Positions 16,616 to 25,103 of a DNA stretch of 64,000 nucleotides are shown one piece after another. The translations under genes were made by a program, and so were the position numbers. Under the pieces are notes generated by a model. The model made no database searches. It was not told where the DNA came from and saw only the letters and a list, made by a program, of their open reading frames with translations. The DNA lies in the NCBI RefSeq assembly GCF_020907985.1, contig NZ_JAJJPA010000002.1, positions 124,001 to 188,000 of the forward strand, given 5' to 3'. The stretch is from Kitasatospora humi. GTDB lineage: Bacteria > Actinomycetota > Actinomycetes > Streptomycetales > Streptomycetaceae. Numbering within the stretch: the stretch's first letter is position 1; each line of letters begins with the position of its first letter.

Positions 16616-18982
16616 TCAGACGGTGTCGCTCTCGGCCGCGGCGACGTGCTGCTTGACGGCGGCGAAGCTGTCGGGTGTGACGGAGACGGAGTCGATTCCG
16701 GCCTGGACCAGGAAGTGGGTGAACTCGGGGTCGTTGCTCGGACGTTGCCCGCAGAGGCCGACGGTGCGGCCGGCCGCGTGGGCGGTCGCGATCAGGCTCT
16801 CGATGCTGCGGGTGACGGCGCGGTTGCTCTCGTCGAAGAGGTGGGCCAGGAGGTCGGAGTCGCGGTCCACGCCGAGGGTGAGTTGGGTGAGGTCGTTGCT
16901 GCCGATCGAGAAGCCGTCGAACCGTTCGGCGAACTGCTCGGCGAGCAGGATGTTGGCCGGGATCTCGGCCATCACGTAGACCCGCAGCCCGTTCTCACCG
17001 CGTGTCAGGCCCTCCTCGGCCATCACCGCGAGCACCTGGTCGGCCTCCCGCGGAGTCCGGCAGAACGGGATCATCACCACCACATTGGTCAGACCCATCT
17101 CGTCGCGGACCCGGCGCAGCGCCCGGCACTCCAGGGCGAAGCCCTCGCGGTAGCCATCGCTGTAGTACCGGCTGGCGCCGCGCCAGCCGATCATCGGGTT
17201 GGCCTCGACCGGCTCGAACGGCCGGCCGCCGATCAGCCGGGCGTACTCGTTGGTCTTGAAGTCACTGGTCCGCACCACCACGGGGTCCGGCCAGCGGGAG
17301 GCGGCGATGGTGGCCACCCCCTGAGCCAGCCGCTCGATGAAGTAGGAGGGCCGATCGGGATGTCCGGCAGTGAGTCGGTCCACCTGCCCACGTTCGTCGT
17401 CGCAGAGCCGTTCCGGGTGGACCAGCGCCATCGGGTGGACTCGCACCTGATGGGCCACCATGAACTCCATCCGGGCCAACCCCACACCGTCGGCGGGCAG
17501 TTGCCACCAGCGGAAGGCGGCTGCGGGGTCGGCCAGGTTGAGCATCACGCCGGTCCGCGTGGCGGGGAGCGTGCCGAGGTCGGTCTCCGACTCCTCGAAG
17601 TCGACCCGCCCGGCGTAGACATGGCCGTCCGCGCCCTCGGCGCAGGAGATCGTCACCTGCCGGCCGTCGTTGAGGACGGAGGTGGCGCGACCGGTGCCCA
17701 CCACGGCCGGCACTCCGAGCTCGCGGCTGACGATCGCCGCATGCGAAGTGCGGCCGCCGTGGTCGGTGACGATGGCTGCGGCCCGCTTCATCAGCGGCTC
17801 CCAGTCCGGGTCGGTGACCGCGGTGACCAGGACCGCGCCGGCCGGGAAGCGGTCCAGGTCGACGGGCGTCGCGAGCGCGCAGACCGGCCCCGCGCCGATG
17901 GCCTCGCCGACCGCGATCCCGTCGACCACACGCTCGCCGGTGCCGGTGAGCCGGTAGCGGCGCAGCACGGCGCCACGGCGGCGGGACTGCACGGTCTCGG
18001 GTCGGGCCTGGACGATGAAGAGCTCGCCGGTGCGGCCGTCCTTGGCCCACTCGATGTCCATCGGACAGCCGTAGTGCTGTTCGACGGCGACGCCCCAGCG
18101 GGCGAGTGTGACGACGTCGTCGTCGTCGAGCACCCGTCGGGCCCGCTCCTCGTCAGTGGTGTCAAGGGTGCGGGTCAGGCCGTCGGGAGCGTAGACGGCC
18201 TTGCGGCGCTTGGGGCCGATCTCGGTGTGGAGCACCGGGTTCAGCGCCGGGTCCTTGAGGGACGGCTTGAACACCAGGTGCTCGTCGGGATCGACCTGCC
18301 CGCTGACCACGGTCTCACCCAGTCCCCAGGCAGCACTGACCTGAACCACCGCCGGGAAGCCGGTGTCGGTGTCCAGGGTGAACATCACGCCGGCCCCGCC
18401 CAGGTCCGAACGAACCATCAGCTGAACGCCGATCGACAGCGCCACCGCCAGCTGGTCGAACCCGAGCCGCTCGCGGTAGTCGATCGCCCGGTCGGTGAAC
18501 AGCGAGGCGTAGCAGCGCCGACATGCGTCCAGCAGCGCCGTGGTGCCACGGACGTTCAAGAAGGTCTCCTGCTGCCCGGCGAAACTCGCCTCCGGCAGGT
18601 CCTCGGCCGTCGCGCTGCTGCGCACGGCGACATCCGGGTCCTCGCGTCCGGCTCCCAGCGCGAGCGTGCGGTAGGCCTGTGCGAGGTCGTGTTCGAGGCC
18701 CGGCGGTAGTGGAGTGTCCAGCACGGCGGCGCGAATGGCGGCGCCGACTTCGGCGAGTGGCGCGCCCTGACGCAGGAGGCCGATCTGCTCGGCGATCCGC
18801 TCGCGTAGTCCCTCGACGTCGAGGAGTTCCCGGTAGGCGTCGGCAGTGGCTGCGAAGCCGTCCGGCACGCGTACACCGACCGGGCCGAGATGGGCGATCA
18901 GTTCCCCGAGGGAGGCGTTCTTGCCCCCGACCAGGCCGACGTCCTCGCGGCCGAATTCGGAGAACGGGATGACGCGGCGCAT
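16616..18982 (-). CDS. ppsA: Phosphoenolpyruvate synthase
   Basis: 788 aa, normal length for the family. The N-terminal ATP-grasp domain (LVGGKNASLGELI; VRSSATAEDLPEASFAGQQET) is followed by the swivelling domain with the phospho-histidine motif GGRTSHAAIVSRELG (near residue 420). The C-terminal PEP/pyruvate barrel has FSIGSNDLTQLTLGVDRD and the catalytic Cys in GLCGQRPSNDPEF. It converts pyruvate, ATP and water to PEP, AMP and phosphate, or can run backwards to make ATP. PEP synthase/PPDK genes are members of streptomycete OsdR regulons. It is divergent from the response regulator gene at 19417. Confidence 0.93.
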   Translation of the reverse strand: MRRVIPFSEFGREDVGLVGGKNASLGELIAHLGPVGVRVPDGFAATADAYRELLDVEGLRERIAEQIGLLRQGAPLAEVGAAIRAAVLDTPLPPGLEHDLAQAYRTLALGAGREDPDVAVRSSATAEDLPEASFAGQQETFLNVRGTTALLDACRRCYASLFTDRAIDYRERLGFDQLAVALSIGVQLMVRSDLGGAGVMFTLDTDTGFPAVVQVSAAWGLGETVVSGQVDPDEHLVFKPSLKDPALNPVLHTEIGPKRRKAVYAPDGLTRTLDTTDEERARRVLDDDDVVTLARWGVAVEQHYGCPMDIEWAKDGRTGELFIVQARPETVQSRRRGAVLRRYRLTGTGERVVDGIAVGEAIGAGPVCALATPVDLDRFPAGAVLVTAVTDPDWEPLMKRAAAIVTDHGGRTSHAAIVSRELGVPAVVGTGRATSVLNDGRQVTISCAEGADGHVYAGRVDFEESETDLGTLPATRTGVMLNLADPAAAFRWWQLPADGVGLARMEFMVAHQVRVHPMALVHPERLCDDERGQVDRLTAGHPDRPSYFIERLAQGVATIAASRWPDPVVVRTSDFKTNEYARLIGGRPFEPVEANPMIGWRGASRYYSDGYREGFALECRALRRVRDEMGLTNVVVMIPFCRTPREADQVLAVMAEEGLTRGENGLRVYVMAEIPANILLAEQFAERFDGFSIGSNDLTQLTLGVDRDSDLLAHLFDESNRAVTRSIESLIATAHAAGRTVGLCGQRPSNDPEFTHFLVQAGIDSVSVTPDSFAAVKQHVAAAESDTV

Positions 18983-19416
18983 GACTTCCTCCTCGGGTCA
19001 GCCGGTGCCGCCTGGTACGGCAGCGGTCGACCGGACGGTGTGCGAAGGTCCAGCGGCGGGCGCGGGCGAGGCTGGGACGGGTGCGCTCCGGATCCGAGGC
19101 ATCTCCTCCGCCTCCTCGCTGGCCGGAGCCGCGGCGGCTCCTCAACCCCACGATCCCCGTTGCCCTGCTCTGGCCCAAGGGACGCATGGCACCGGTTCGA
19201 AGGTCCGACCGGCATTGCCGGCGAATTGTCGTCGTTCGTGTGATCTCCTACGACCACTGTCCCCACCGTGCACTGCGGCCGCAGCCGGTGGCCAGGGTCC
19301 ATCGGGGTGCGACTCGCGACCGGCCGTGGGCGCGGCCCGGGCACAGCCGGTGCGACCAACCCCGGCGGCGCGCAGAATCGAGGGGAGAGCACCCAACCGG
19401 TTCAAGGAGATCGGCG
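18983..19416. other. 434-bp divergent control region of ppsA and osdR
   Basis: No convincing gene on either strand. It should hold the promoters of ppsA (minus) and of the response regulator (plus). The only motif I can point to is GGTCCGACCGGCAT at 19202-19215, which matches the locus box at 11 of 14 positions. Confidence 0.55.
19202..19215. promoter_or_regulatory. Weaker OsdR-type box between ppsA and osdR
   Basis: GGTCCGACCGGCAT differs at three positions from GGGCCGACCGGCCC. It lies about 200 bp before each divergent gene, so it could serve either one. Alone it would not be persuasive. Confidence 0.35.
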
Positions 19417-20103
19417 ATGGACGGAAGCGTGCCCGGCCCGCCAGTGAGGGTGTTCCTGCTCGACGACCACGAGGTGGTCCGCCGCGGGGTGCGGGACCTG
19501 CTGGAGGCCGAGCCGGACCTCGAGGTCGTCGGTGAGGCGGCCACCTGTGCTCAGGCACTGGCCCGGGTGCCGGCCTTGCGACCGCAGGTTGCCGTGCTCG
19601 ACGTGCGGCTGCCTGACGGCGACGGGGTCACCGTCTGCCGCGAGCTGCGCGATCGGATGCCCGAGCTCGCCTGCCTGATGCTCACGTCCTTCGACGACGA
19701 CGACGCCCTGCTGGACGCGATCATGGCGGGGGCGGCCGGGTACGTGCTGAAGCAGGTCAAGGGCTCCGACCTGGTCAGTGCCGTACGGACCGTGGCCTCG
19801 GGCCAGTCGATGCTCGATCCTGCCACCACCCGCAGGCTGATGGACAGCCTGCGCCACCACGACGAGGAAGACACGGACGCAGTGCTCGCCCAGCTCACCC
19901 CGCGCGAGCGCGAGATCCTCATGCTGGTGGGAGAGGGGAAGACCAACCGGGAGATCGGAAAGGAGCTCTACCTCGCCGAGAAGACCGTGAAGAACCACGT
20001 GTCGCGGCTGCTCGCCAAGCTCGGGGTCGAACGCCGTCTCCAGGCGGCGGTGCTCGCCGCCCACGCCGCCGACGCCGACCACCACACCTCCCGGCCGCAC
20101 TGA
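19417..20103 (+). CDS. osdR: DevR/DosR-type response regulator (OsdR-like)
   Basis: 228 aa. The receiver domain begins [20 protein letters not shown] with phospho-acceptor Asp62 ([11 protein letters not shown]) and the switch Thr in [10 protein letters not shown]. The C-terminal LuxR/NarL helix-turn-helix is [20 protein letters not shown], then [15 protein letters not shown]. The sequence follows mycobacterial DevR/DosR nearly motif by motif ([15 protein letters not shown]). It is expected to be phosphorylated by the GAF kinase at 25096 and to bind the boxes found upstream of surrounding genes. It controls a hypoxia or stress dormancy regulon in relatives. Confidence 0.9.
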   Translation: MDGSVPGPPVRVFLLDDHEVVRRGVRDLLEAEPDLEVVGEAATCAQALARVPALRPQVAVLDVRLPDGDGVTVCRELRDRMPELACLMLTSFDDDDALLDAIMAGAAGYVLKQVKGSDLVSAVRTVASGQSMLDPATTRRLMDSLRHHDEEDTDAVLAQLTPREREILMLVGEGKTNREIGKELYLAEKTVKNHVSRLLAKLGVERRLQAAVLAAHAADADHHTSRPH

Positions 20104-20124
20104 GCCCGGGCGGCCCAGCGGTCA

Positions 20125-20138
20125 GGGCCGACCGGCCC
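20125..20138. promoter_or_regulatory. Candidate OsdR box upstream of the nitroreductase unit
   Basis: Exact GGGCCGACCGGCCC, 78 bp before the SHOCT-protein start and just after the osdR stop. The preceding bases (GGCCCAGCGGTCA) also match the site at 13492 with few differences. Confidence 0.6.
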
Positions 20139-20215
20139 ATGTGACGGCGGTGCCCGCGGCCGCACCGTGGACATGAGAGGGCGCAAGCCCCATCACCCAC
20201 GGTCGGGAGCACGTG

Positions 20216-20503
20216 ATGATGGACTGGAACGGTGACGGTATGAACGGCTGGGGTTTCGGTCTCATGACCGTCGGCATGCTGCTCTTCTGGGGCTTGCTCG
20301 TCTTCGGCGCCGTCGTCGTGGCCCGCCGCCTCGGTCACATGTCCCGACGGCACCCCGCCGCGCCGCCCACGGCTCCACCCACCGACCGGTTCCCGCCGGA
20401 GCAGCTCCTCGCCGAGCGCCTCGCGCGCGGTGAGATCGACGCCGACGAGTACCGGCACCGCCTGGAGGTCCTGCGCACCGGTACGGGGAAGAGCTCGAAC
20501 TGA
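20216..20503 (+). CDS. Small membrane-anchored SHOCT-domain protein
   Basis: About 95 aa. One transmembrane helix (FGLMTVGMLLFWGLLVFGAVVV) is followed by a Pro-rich linker and a C-terminal SHOCT motif (PEQLLAERLARGEIDADEYRHRLEVL). SHOCT domains are short oligomerisation modules in bacterial membrane proteins. GGGAG at 20205-20209 favours the ATG at 20216 or 20219 over the GTG at 20213. It lies 24 bp before the nitroreductase and is probably cotranscribed behind the box at 20125. Function unknown. Confidence 0.75.
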   Translation: MMDWNGDGMNGWGFGLMTVGMLLFWGLLVFGAVVVARRLGHMSRRHPAAPPTAPPTDRFPPEQLLAERLARGEIDADEYRHRLEVLRTGTGKSSN

Positions 20504-20527
20504 CCACGTCGATCCAGGGAGGCCGCC

Positions 20528-21520
20528 ATGGTCACCATGGCCCTCGACGCCGCCGCGCTGGAGAAGCTGATCTCCGCCGCGGTCGCCGCGCCGTCCATCC
20601 ACAACAGCCAGCCGTGGCACTTCCGGCTGCGCCCGGAGACCGCCACCCTGGAGGTCCTGGCTGCGCGGGAGCGCTCAGTCCCGGTGGCCGACCCGCTGGC
20701 CCGTGCGCTGCACATCTCCGTCGGCGCCGCGATCCTCAACCTCCGCACGGCGGCCCGCCGGCTGGGCTGGGCGCCCGAGGTCCGGCTGCTCCCCGACCCC
20801 TCCAGGCCGGACCTGCTGGCCGAGGTCGTGCTCGGCCGGCGGTCGCACGCCGTCCCTCCCCGCACGGATGAGCTCTACGAGGCGATCTGGCACCGGCACA
20901 CCATTCGCACACCCTTCACGGGGCCCGAGGTGCCGGCCGGCGTTCGCGGGGAACTCGCCGAGGCCGCCCGTGCGGAAGAGGCCGTCCTCCACTTCCCCGG
21001 CGGCACGGAGCGGACCAGGATCCTGCACCTCACCGCCGAGGCCGAGCGCCGCGGTACCACGGACCCGGAGCGGAGCAAGGAAAGCCGGGGCTGGATCCAG
21101 TCGCCCGGTGCCCCGCCGTACGGCATCCCGGCAGCCGCCCTCGGCCCGCAGGACGCCTCCGGGCAGCTGCCCGTGCGGGACTTCTCGGCCATTCGCCCGG
21201 CCGAGCACCTGCCCCCGGTCCCGTTCGAGACGGAGCCGTGCATCGCCGTTCTCGCCACCGCCCGCGACCGGCCGGTGGACTGGCTGCGGGCAGGCATGGC
21301 CCTGGAACACGTGCTGCTGCTGGCCACCGTGCACCAGGTCCGGGCTTCGCTGCTGCACCAGGCGATGGAGTGGCCCGACCTGCGCTGGGAGACCCGCGAT
21401 CCCGAGCACGGGCCCGGCTACCTGCAGATGCTGCTCCGGCTCGGGTACGGACCGGAAGGGGCGCCGACCCCCCGACTGCCGGTCGCCGAGGTGCTGGATG
21501 TCGAGTCCTCCGTGTCGTGA
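20528..21520 (+). CDS. Acg-like nitroreductase-fold protein
   Basis: 330 aa. It starts with the nitroreductase FMN segment AAVAAPSIHNSQPWHFRLRP and has the duplicated fold of the Acg family (LHISVGAAILNLRTAARRLG; GLRCLLHQ-like RASLLHQAMEWPDLR). Mycobacterial Acg (Rv2032) belongs to the DosR regulon and is thought to hold rather than use flavin. That enzyme chemistry is uncertain here too. The position beside osdR and behind a shared box agrees with dormancy regulation. Confidence 0.85.
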   Translation: MVTMALDAAALEKLISAAVAAPSIHNSQPWHFRLRPETATLEVLAARERSVPVADPLARALHISVGAAILNLRTAARRLGWAPEVRLLPDPSRPDLLAEVVLGRRSHAVPPRTDELYEAIWHRHTIRTPFTGPEVPAGVRGELAEAARAEEAVLHFPGGTERTRILHLTAEAERRGTTDPERSKESRGWIQSPGAPPYGIPAAALGPQDASGQLPVRDFSAIRPAEHLPPVPFETEPCIAVLATARDRPVDWLRAGMALEHVLLLATVHQVRASLLHQAMEWPDLRWETRDPEHGPGYLQMLLRLGYGPEGAPTPRLPVAEVLDVESSVS

Positions 21521-21757
21521 GGCGGGTGGCGGGACGCGCCGGGGGACGCGTTGGTCGTGGCGCGGTGGGGTCAGGCGGAGTGGGACAGCTCATGATGTGA
21601 GTCGGTGCCCCCGCCGTTGTGTCCGCGCGGGCCGGGGCGGGTGAGGGTGCCCGGCCGGTGGAGACCGATCGCCCATGAGCCGCCGGGGCGGGGTGGTCGT
21701 AGCGTGGGAGGGAGGTGCGGCTGCCGTCGGCGGCCCGGTGACCAGGTGAGGCGAGCC

Positions 21758-22444
21758 ATGCACCATCGCACCGTCGAGGAAGTGATGACCCGCGAGGTCG
21801 TAACGGTGGCCCCGGAGTCGGGGTTCCGGGAGATAGCGGAGCTGCTGACCGAGTACCGGATCAGTGCCGTGCCCGTGGTCGATGCCGAGGACCGGCCGGT
21901 CGGGGTGGTCTCCGAGGGTGACTTGATCCGGGCCCAGGCGGCCCAGGAGGACGCGTCCGGCCTGCTGCCACCGCCGATCGACCGGCCGGCGACCAGCACC
22001 GCGGTGACCGCCGAGGACCTGATGGGCAAGCCGCCGGTGTGTGTCGGACCGGAGGAGAGCGTCGTGGTGGCGGCCCGGCTGATGGACCGTCATCACGTGA
22101 AGCGACTGCCGGTGGTGGGGGAGGGCGGTCGGCTGGTCGGCGTGGTCAGCCGGCACGACCTGTTGCGCGTGTTCCTCCGGGACGACCACGCGATCCACCG
22201 CGAGATCGTCGAGGAGGTGCTCGACCAGGTGGTCGGGGTGAGTCCCGCGGCGGTCGGGGTCGAGGTGGTGCAGGGGCGGGTGGTGCTCAGCGGCCGACTC
22301 GGCCCGCCGTACCTGGTGCCGATCGTGCTGCGGCTGTGCGCGGCGGTGGACGGGGTGGTGTCGGTGACCGACCGGATCGAGCGGGTGGCTGAGCAGAGCC
22401 CGGGGGAGAGCACCGGCCAGGCGAGCCGGAGGGAAGGGTCATGA
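21758..22444 (+). CDS. Two CBS domains plus BON-like domain protein
   Basis: 228 aa. CBS 1 (about residues 6-65: TVEEVMTREVVTV, ISAVPVVDAEDRPVGVVSEGDL) and CBS 2 (about 88-145: VKRLPVVGEGGRLVGVVSRHDLL) form a Bateman pair that usually binds AMP, ATP or NAD. The C-terminal 70 residues are a BON-like fold (GVEVVQGRVVLSGRLG). The SD is weak (AGGTGAGGCG before the ATG). It overlaps the USP gene (ATGA). CBS proteins of this type are typical of DosR/OsdR regulons. Confidence 0.88.
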   Translation: MHHRTVEEVMTREVVTVAPESGFREIAELLTEYRISAVPVVDAEDRPVGVVSEGDLIRAQAAQEDASGLLPPPIDRPATSTAVTAEDLMGKPPVCVGPEESVVVAARLMDRHHVKRLPVVGEGGRLVGVVSRHDLLRVFLRDDHAIHREIVEEVLDQVVGVSPAAVGVEVVQGRVVLSGRLGPPYLVPIVLRLCAAVDGVVSVTDRIERVAEQSPGESTGQASRREGS

Positions 22445-22965
22445 CCAGGGAACCCGCGGTGGAAACCGCATCGGAACCTGCGGCGCTCGACCCGAACGGG
22501 GCCCGACCGACGATCGTGGTGGGAGTCGACGGCTCGGCGTCGGCCGCGGCCGCGGTGCAGTGGGCGGCGCGGCAGGCGAAGTTGGAGCAGGCCGACGTGC
22601 TGGCGGTGATCGCCTGGGATTACCCGGCGCTGGTCGGCTTGGGTGTGGTGGTTCCGAGCCAGGAGATCGAGGACGCCGCCGGGGAGGCCCTGGCGGAGAC
22701 GATCACGCGCGAGCTGGGGAGCGAACCGGAGGTTCCGGTGGCCCAGCGGGTCGTCTACGGCTACCCGGCCGAGGTGTTGCTGGACGCTTCCCGTGACGCC
22801 CATCTGCTGGTGGTGGGCTCCCGGGGGCTGGGCGGTTTCGCCGGCACCGTGCTCGGCTCGGTCGGCCGTGCCTGCGTGGAGCACGCGGCCTGCCCGGTCG
22901 TGGTGGTGCGCGGCCCGGAGACCGGTCACCACCACGGGCACGGTGCCGGTCGCCACCTTGACTGA
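22441..22965 (+). CDS. Universal stress protein (UspA family, ATP-binding type)
   Basis: 174 aa. It has the start IVVGVDGSASAAAAVQWA and the ATP-binding signature GSRGLGGFAGTVLGSVGRA (G-2X-G-9X-G-S/T). A His-rich tail (GHHHGHGAGRH) is unusual and could bind metal. It is translationally coupled to the CBS protein before it. USPs of this kind are among the most strongly induced hypoxia genes in actinobacteria. Confidence 0.92.
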   Translation: MTREPAVETASEPAALDPNGARPTIVVGVDGSASAAAAVQWAARQAKLEQADVLAVIAWDYPALVGLGVVVPSQEIEDAAGEALAETITRELGSEPEVPVAQRVVYGYPAEVLLDASRDAHLLVVGSRGLGGFAGTVLGSVGRACVEHAACPVVVVRGPETGHHHGHGAGRHLD

Positions 22966-23365
22966 CGTCAACCGCCCTCCCCGGTCACGGTCGCACGGCC
23001 GCTGAGCCGATCCTGCCGCAGTCGCAGCCACAGGTGGCGCTCACCGGCCGCCCACGGCTCCGGCGTGCCCTGCTGTTCGAGGTGGGCCGGCGCCGGGCCG
23101 GTCGTCGATCGGCAGTGCGGTACCGCCCGCGAGCACACTGCAGCCGGTGCGGCTCGGCTCGTCAATCCATGGCGGCCTTCATGGCGGCCTCCCGCTGTCC
23201 GTTCGTTCGCCGGGCTCGGGGCCGCCCGTCCCTGCCCCCGGAACAGGAGAACCAGGCCCGGCAGGACAGGGCCGACCGGCCCAGCTACCGGAGCCCGCCG
23301 ACCCTGTCCGGTGGCGGGCGGAAGCGGTCTGCTGAAGGTACGCGGCACGAAGGGTTGGAGGAGCC
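22966..23365. other. 400-bp non-coding stretch before the OsmC gene
   Basis: No gene supported. Its only clear element is the OsdR-type box at 23269-23282, plus a short direct repeat of CATGGCGGCC near 23168-23190. Frames here are GC-rich shadows. Confidence 0.5.
23269..23282. promoter_or_regulatory. Candidate OsdR box upstream of the OsmC-CBS-CBS operon
   Basis: Exact GGGCCGACCGGCCC, 83 bp upstream of the OsmC start, preceded by GGCCCGGCAGGACA. It would control the three overlapping genes to 25103. Confidence 0.6.
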
Positions 23366-24031
23366 ATGCTGACCGATACGATCTCGCATCAGCAGAGTCT
23401 GCTGCACACGCGCGCCGGACGGACCATCGTCGTCTCGCGGTACCCCTCCGGCATCCTGGCTGCCGAGCCCGGCCGGGTCGTGCTGGACACCGCCGTGGTG
23501 CCTGGCGACGGCGCCGGGGCATGGGCCTCGCTGACCCCGGTCGAAGCCCGCAAGCTGGCCGGCCTGCTGCTCCAGCAGGCCACCGCCGTCGAGGGCAACG
23601 CGCCGCGGTTGACCGGACGGCTGGAGGCGGTCGCCGTGCGGGACGACATCTACGCGATCACGGCCCGCGGCCACCTGCTGACGGTCGATCAGCCGGTCGA
23701 CCACGGCGGCGCCGACAGCGGACCGACCCCGGCCGAGCTGCTGGTCGCCTCGCTGGCCGGCGGTGTCGCGCACTACGCCGGACGTCACCTGGACCACCAC
23801 CAGGTGCCACGCGACGGGCTGCGGGTGACGGCCGACTTCACCATGGCCACCGATCGCCCGGCCCGGGTCAGGTCGGTGGACCTGAAGCTGTTCGTCCCGA
23901 ACCTGCCGCCGGAGCGAGCCGACTCGCTGCTCGCGGTTGCCAGGTTCTGCACCGTGCACAACACCCTGATCGAGCGGCCGAACGTGACCGTCACGTTGGA
24001 CGGGAGCCCGGAGCAGAAGCCATGCGAGTAG
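23366..24031 (+). CDS. OsmC-like protein lacking the first redox cysteine
   Basis: 221 aa. An N-terminal segment of about 85 residues of unknown fold precedes an OsmC/Ohr domain (GPTPAELLVASLAGGVAHYAG; LKLFVPNLPPERADSLLAVA; FCTVHNTL). In OsmC/Ohr peroxidases the first catalytic Cys lies in the ALGACTA-like helix. Here that helix reads ASLAGGVAHYA, so only the second Cys (FCTVHNTL) remains. Thiol peroxidase activity is therefore doubtful; it may be a binding protein. The stop overlaps the following CBS gene. Confidence 0.8.
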   Translation: MLTDTISHQQSLLHTRAGRTIVVSRYPSGILAAEPGRVVLDTAVVPGDGAGAWASLTPVEARKLAGLLLQQATAVEGNAPRLTGRLEAVAVRDDIYAITARGHLLTVDQPVDHGGADSGPTPAELLVASLAGGVAHYAGRHLDHHQVPRDGLRVTADFTMATDRPARVRSVDLKLFVPNLPPERADSLLAVARFCTVHNTLIERPNVTVTLDGSPEQKPCE

Positions 24032-24480
24032 CCGACCTGATGACCGAACCACCGGTGACGGTGAGCCCGGAGACCAGCGCCCGGCTGGCAGCCCGGCGGA
24101 TGGCCGAGGAGAGGGTCGGCTGCCTGCTGGTCGTCGCGGCCGGCGAACTGGTGGGGGTCGTCACCGATCGCGATCTCGTGCTGCGCGGCACGGCTCTCGC
24201 CGCCAACCCGCACACACCCGTCGACCGGTTGATGACGGTCGAACCGGCCGTGCTCGCCCTCGACGACGATCTCGACACCGCCTACGGGGCGTTCCGCCGC
24301 ACCGGCGTGCGGCGGCTACCGGTGCTCGACGGACGGCGGCCGGTGGGCCTGCTCGCCGTGGACGACCTGCTGCTGGACGTACTCGACCGGCTCTTCGACC
24401 TGCTCGGCCCGATCTCCTGGAGCGCACTGCGCGACGGCGGCTCGAGCACACCGCCCACCCTCGTGAGGAGGACACCATGA
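24022..24480 (+). CDS. CBS-domain pair protein
   Basis: 152 aa. Two CBS motifs: VADLMTEPPVTVSPE with GELVGVVTDRDLVLRG, and VDRLMTVEPAVLAL with VRRLPVLDGRRPVGLLAVDDL. Likely a cytosolic adenine-nucleotide sensor or modulator of a partner enzyme. It starts inside the OsmC gene and overlaps the next CBS gene by ATGA, so the three are one operon. Confidence 0.87.
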   Translation: MRVADLMTEPPVTVSPETSARLAARRMAEERVGCLLVVAAGELVGVVTDRDLVLRGTALAANPHTPVDRLMTVEPAVLALDDDLDTAYGAFRRTGVRRLPVLDGRRPVGLLAVDDLLLDVLDRLFDLLGPISWSALRDGGSSTPPTLVRRTP

Positions 24481-25103
24481 CCCGCCGATGGACCACCGTG
24501 GGCGAGGTGATGACCCACGCGGTGATCGCGGTCGGCCGCGACGCCGGCTACCGGCAGATCCTGGAGAAGCTCCAGGAGTGGCGGGTCAGCGCCGTCCCGG
24601 TGCTGGCCGGCGACGGCCGCGTGATCGGGGTCGTCTCCGAGGCCGACCTGCTCCTCCACGGTGACCGCGACCCCGGCCACGCCGGCCGGTTGACCGCCCG
24701 GGAGCTGATGTCGGCGCCCGCCGTGTGCGTGCACCCCGACAGCCCCACCGCGCTGGCCGCCCGCGAGATGGCGCACTACCGCCTGAAGCGGCTGCCGGTG
24801 ATCGATGGCGACGGGCTGCTGGTGGGCATCGTCAGCCGCAGCGACCTGCTGAAGGTCTACCTGCGGGAGGACCAGGAGCTCGCCGACCAGGTCAGGTTCG
24901 AGGTCCTCGCTCTGCTGCGTCCGGAACAGGCCGCCGGGGTCGAGGTGAGTGCGATGGAGGGGCGGATCAGCCTGACCGGCACCCTGCCCGACGCCGACCT
25001 GCTGCCCGTCCTCGAGCGGATGGTGCGGGCGGTGCCCGGGGTGGTCGACGTCGAGGCGAACCTCGTCAGCCCGGTCCGCGCCGGGGCCGCGGCGCTCAGG
25101 TGA
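24477..25103 (+). CDS. CBS-BON protein
   Basis: 208 aa. Bateman pair (TVGEVMTHAVIAVG; VSAVPVLAGDGRVIGVVSEADLL; LKRLPVIDGDGLLVGIVSRSDLL) and a C-terminal BON-like segment (GVEVSAMEGRISLTGTLPDADLL). It is a paralogue of the proteins at 21758 and 32188. Its 3' end overlaps the convergent kinase gene by 8 bases. Confidence 0.87.
   Translation: MTRRWTTVGEVMTHAVIAVGRDAGYRQILEKLQEWRVSAVPVLAGDGRVIGVVSEADLLLHGDRDPGHAGRLTARELMSAPAVCVHPDSPTALAAREMAHYRLKRLPVIDGDGLLVGIVSRSDLLKVYLREDQELADQVRFEVLALLRPEQAAGVEVSAMEGRISLTGTLPDADLLPVLERMVRAVPGVVDVEANLVSPVRAGAAALR

Noticed and set aside
21661..21674. OsdR box before the CBS-USP operon (GAGACCGATCGCCC)
   Set aside because: Needs an indel to align with the other sites; too weak to list as a feature.
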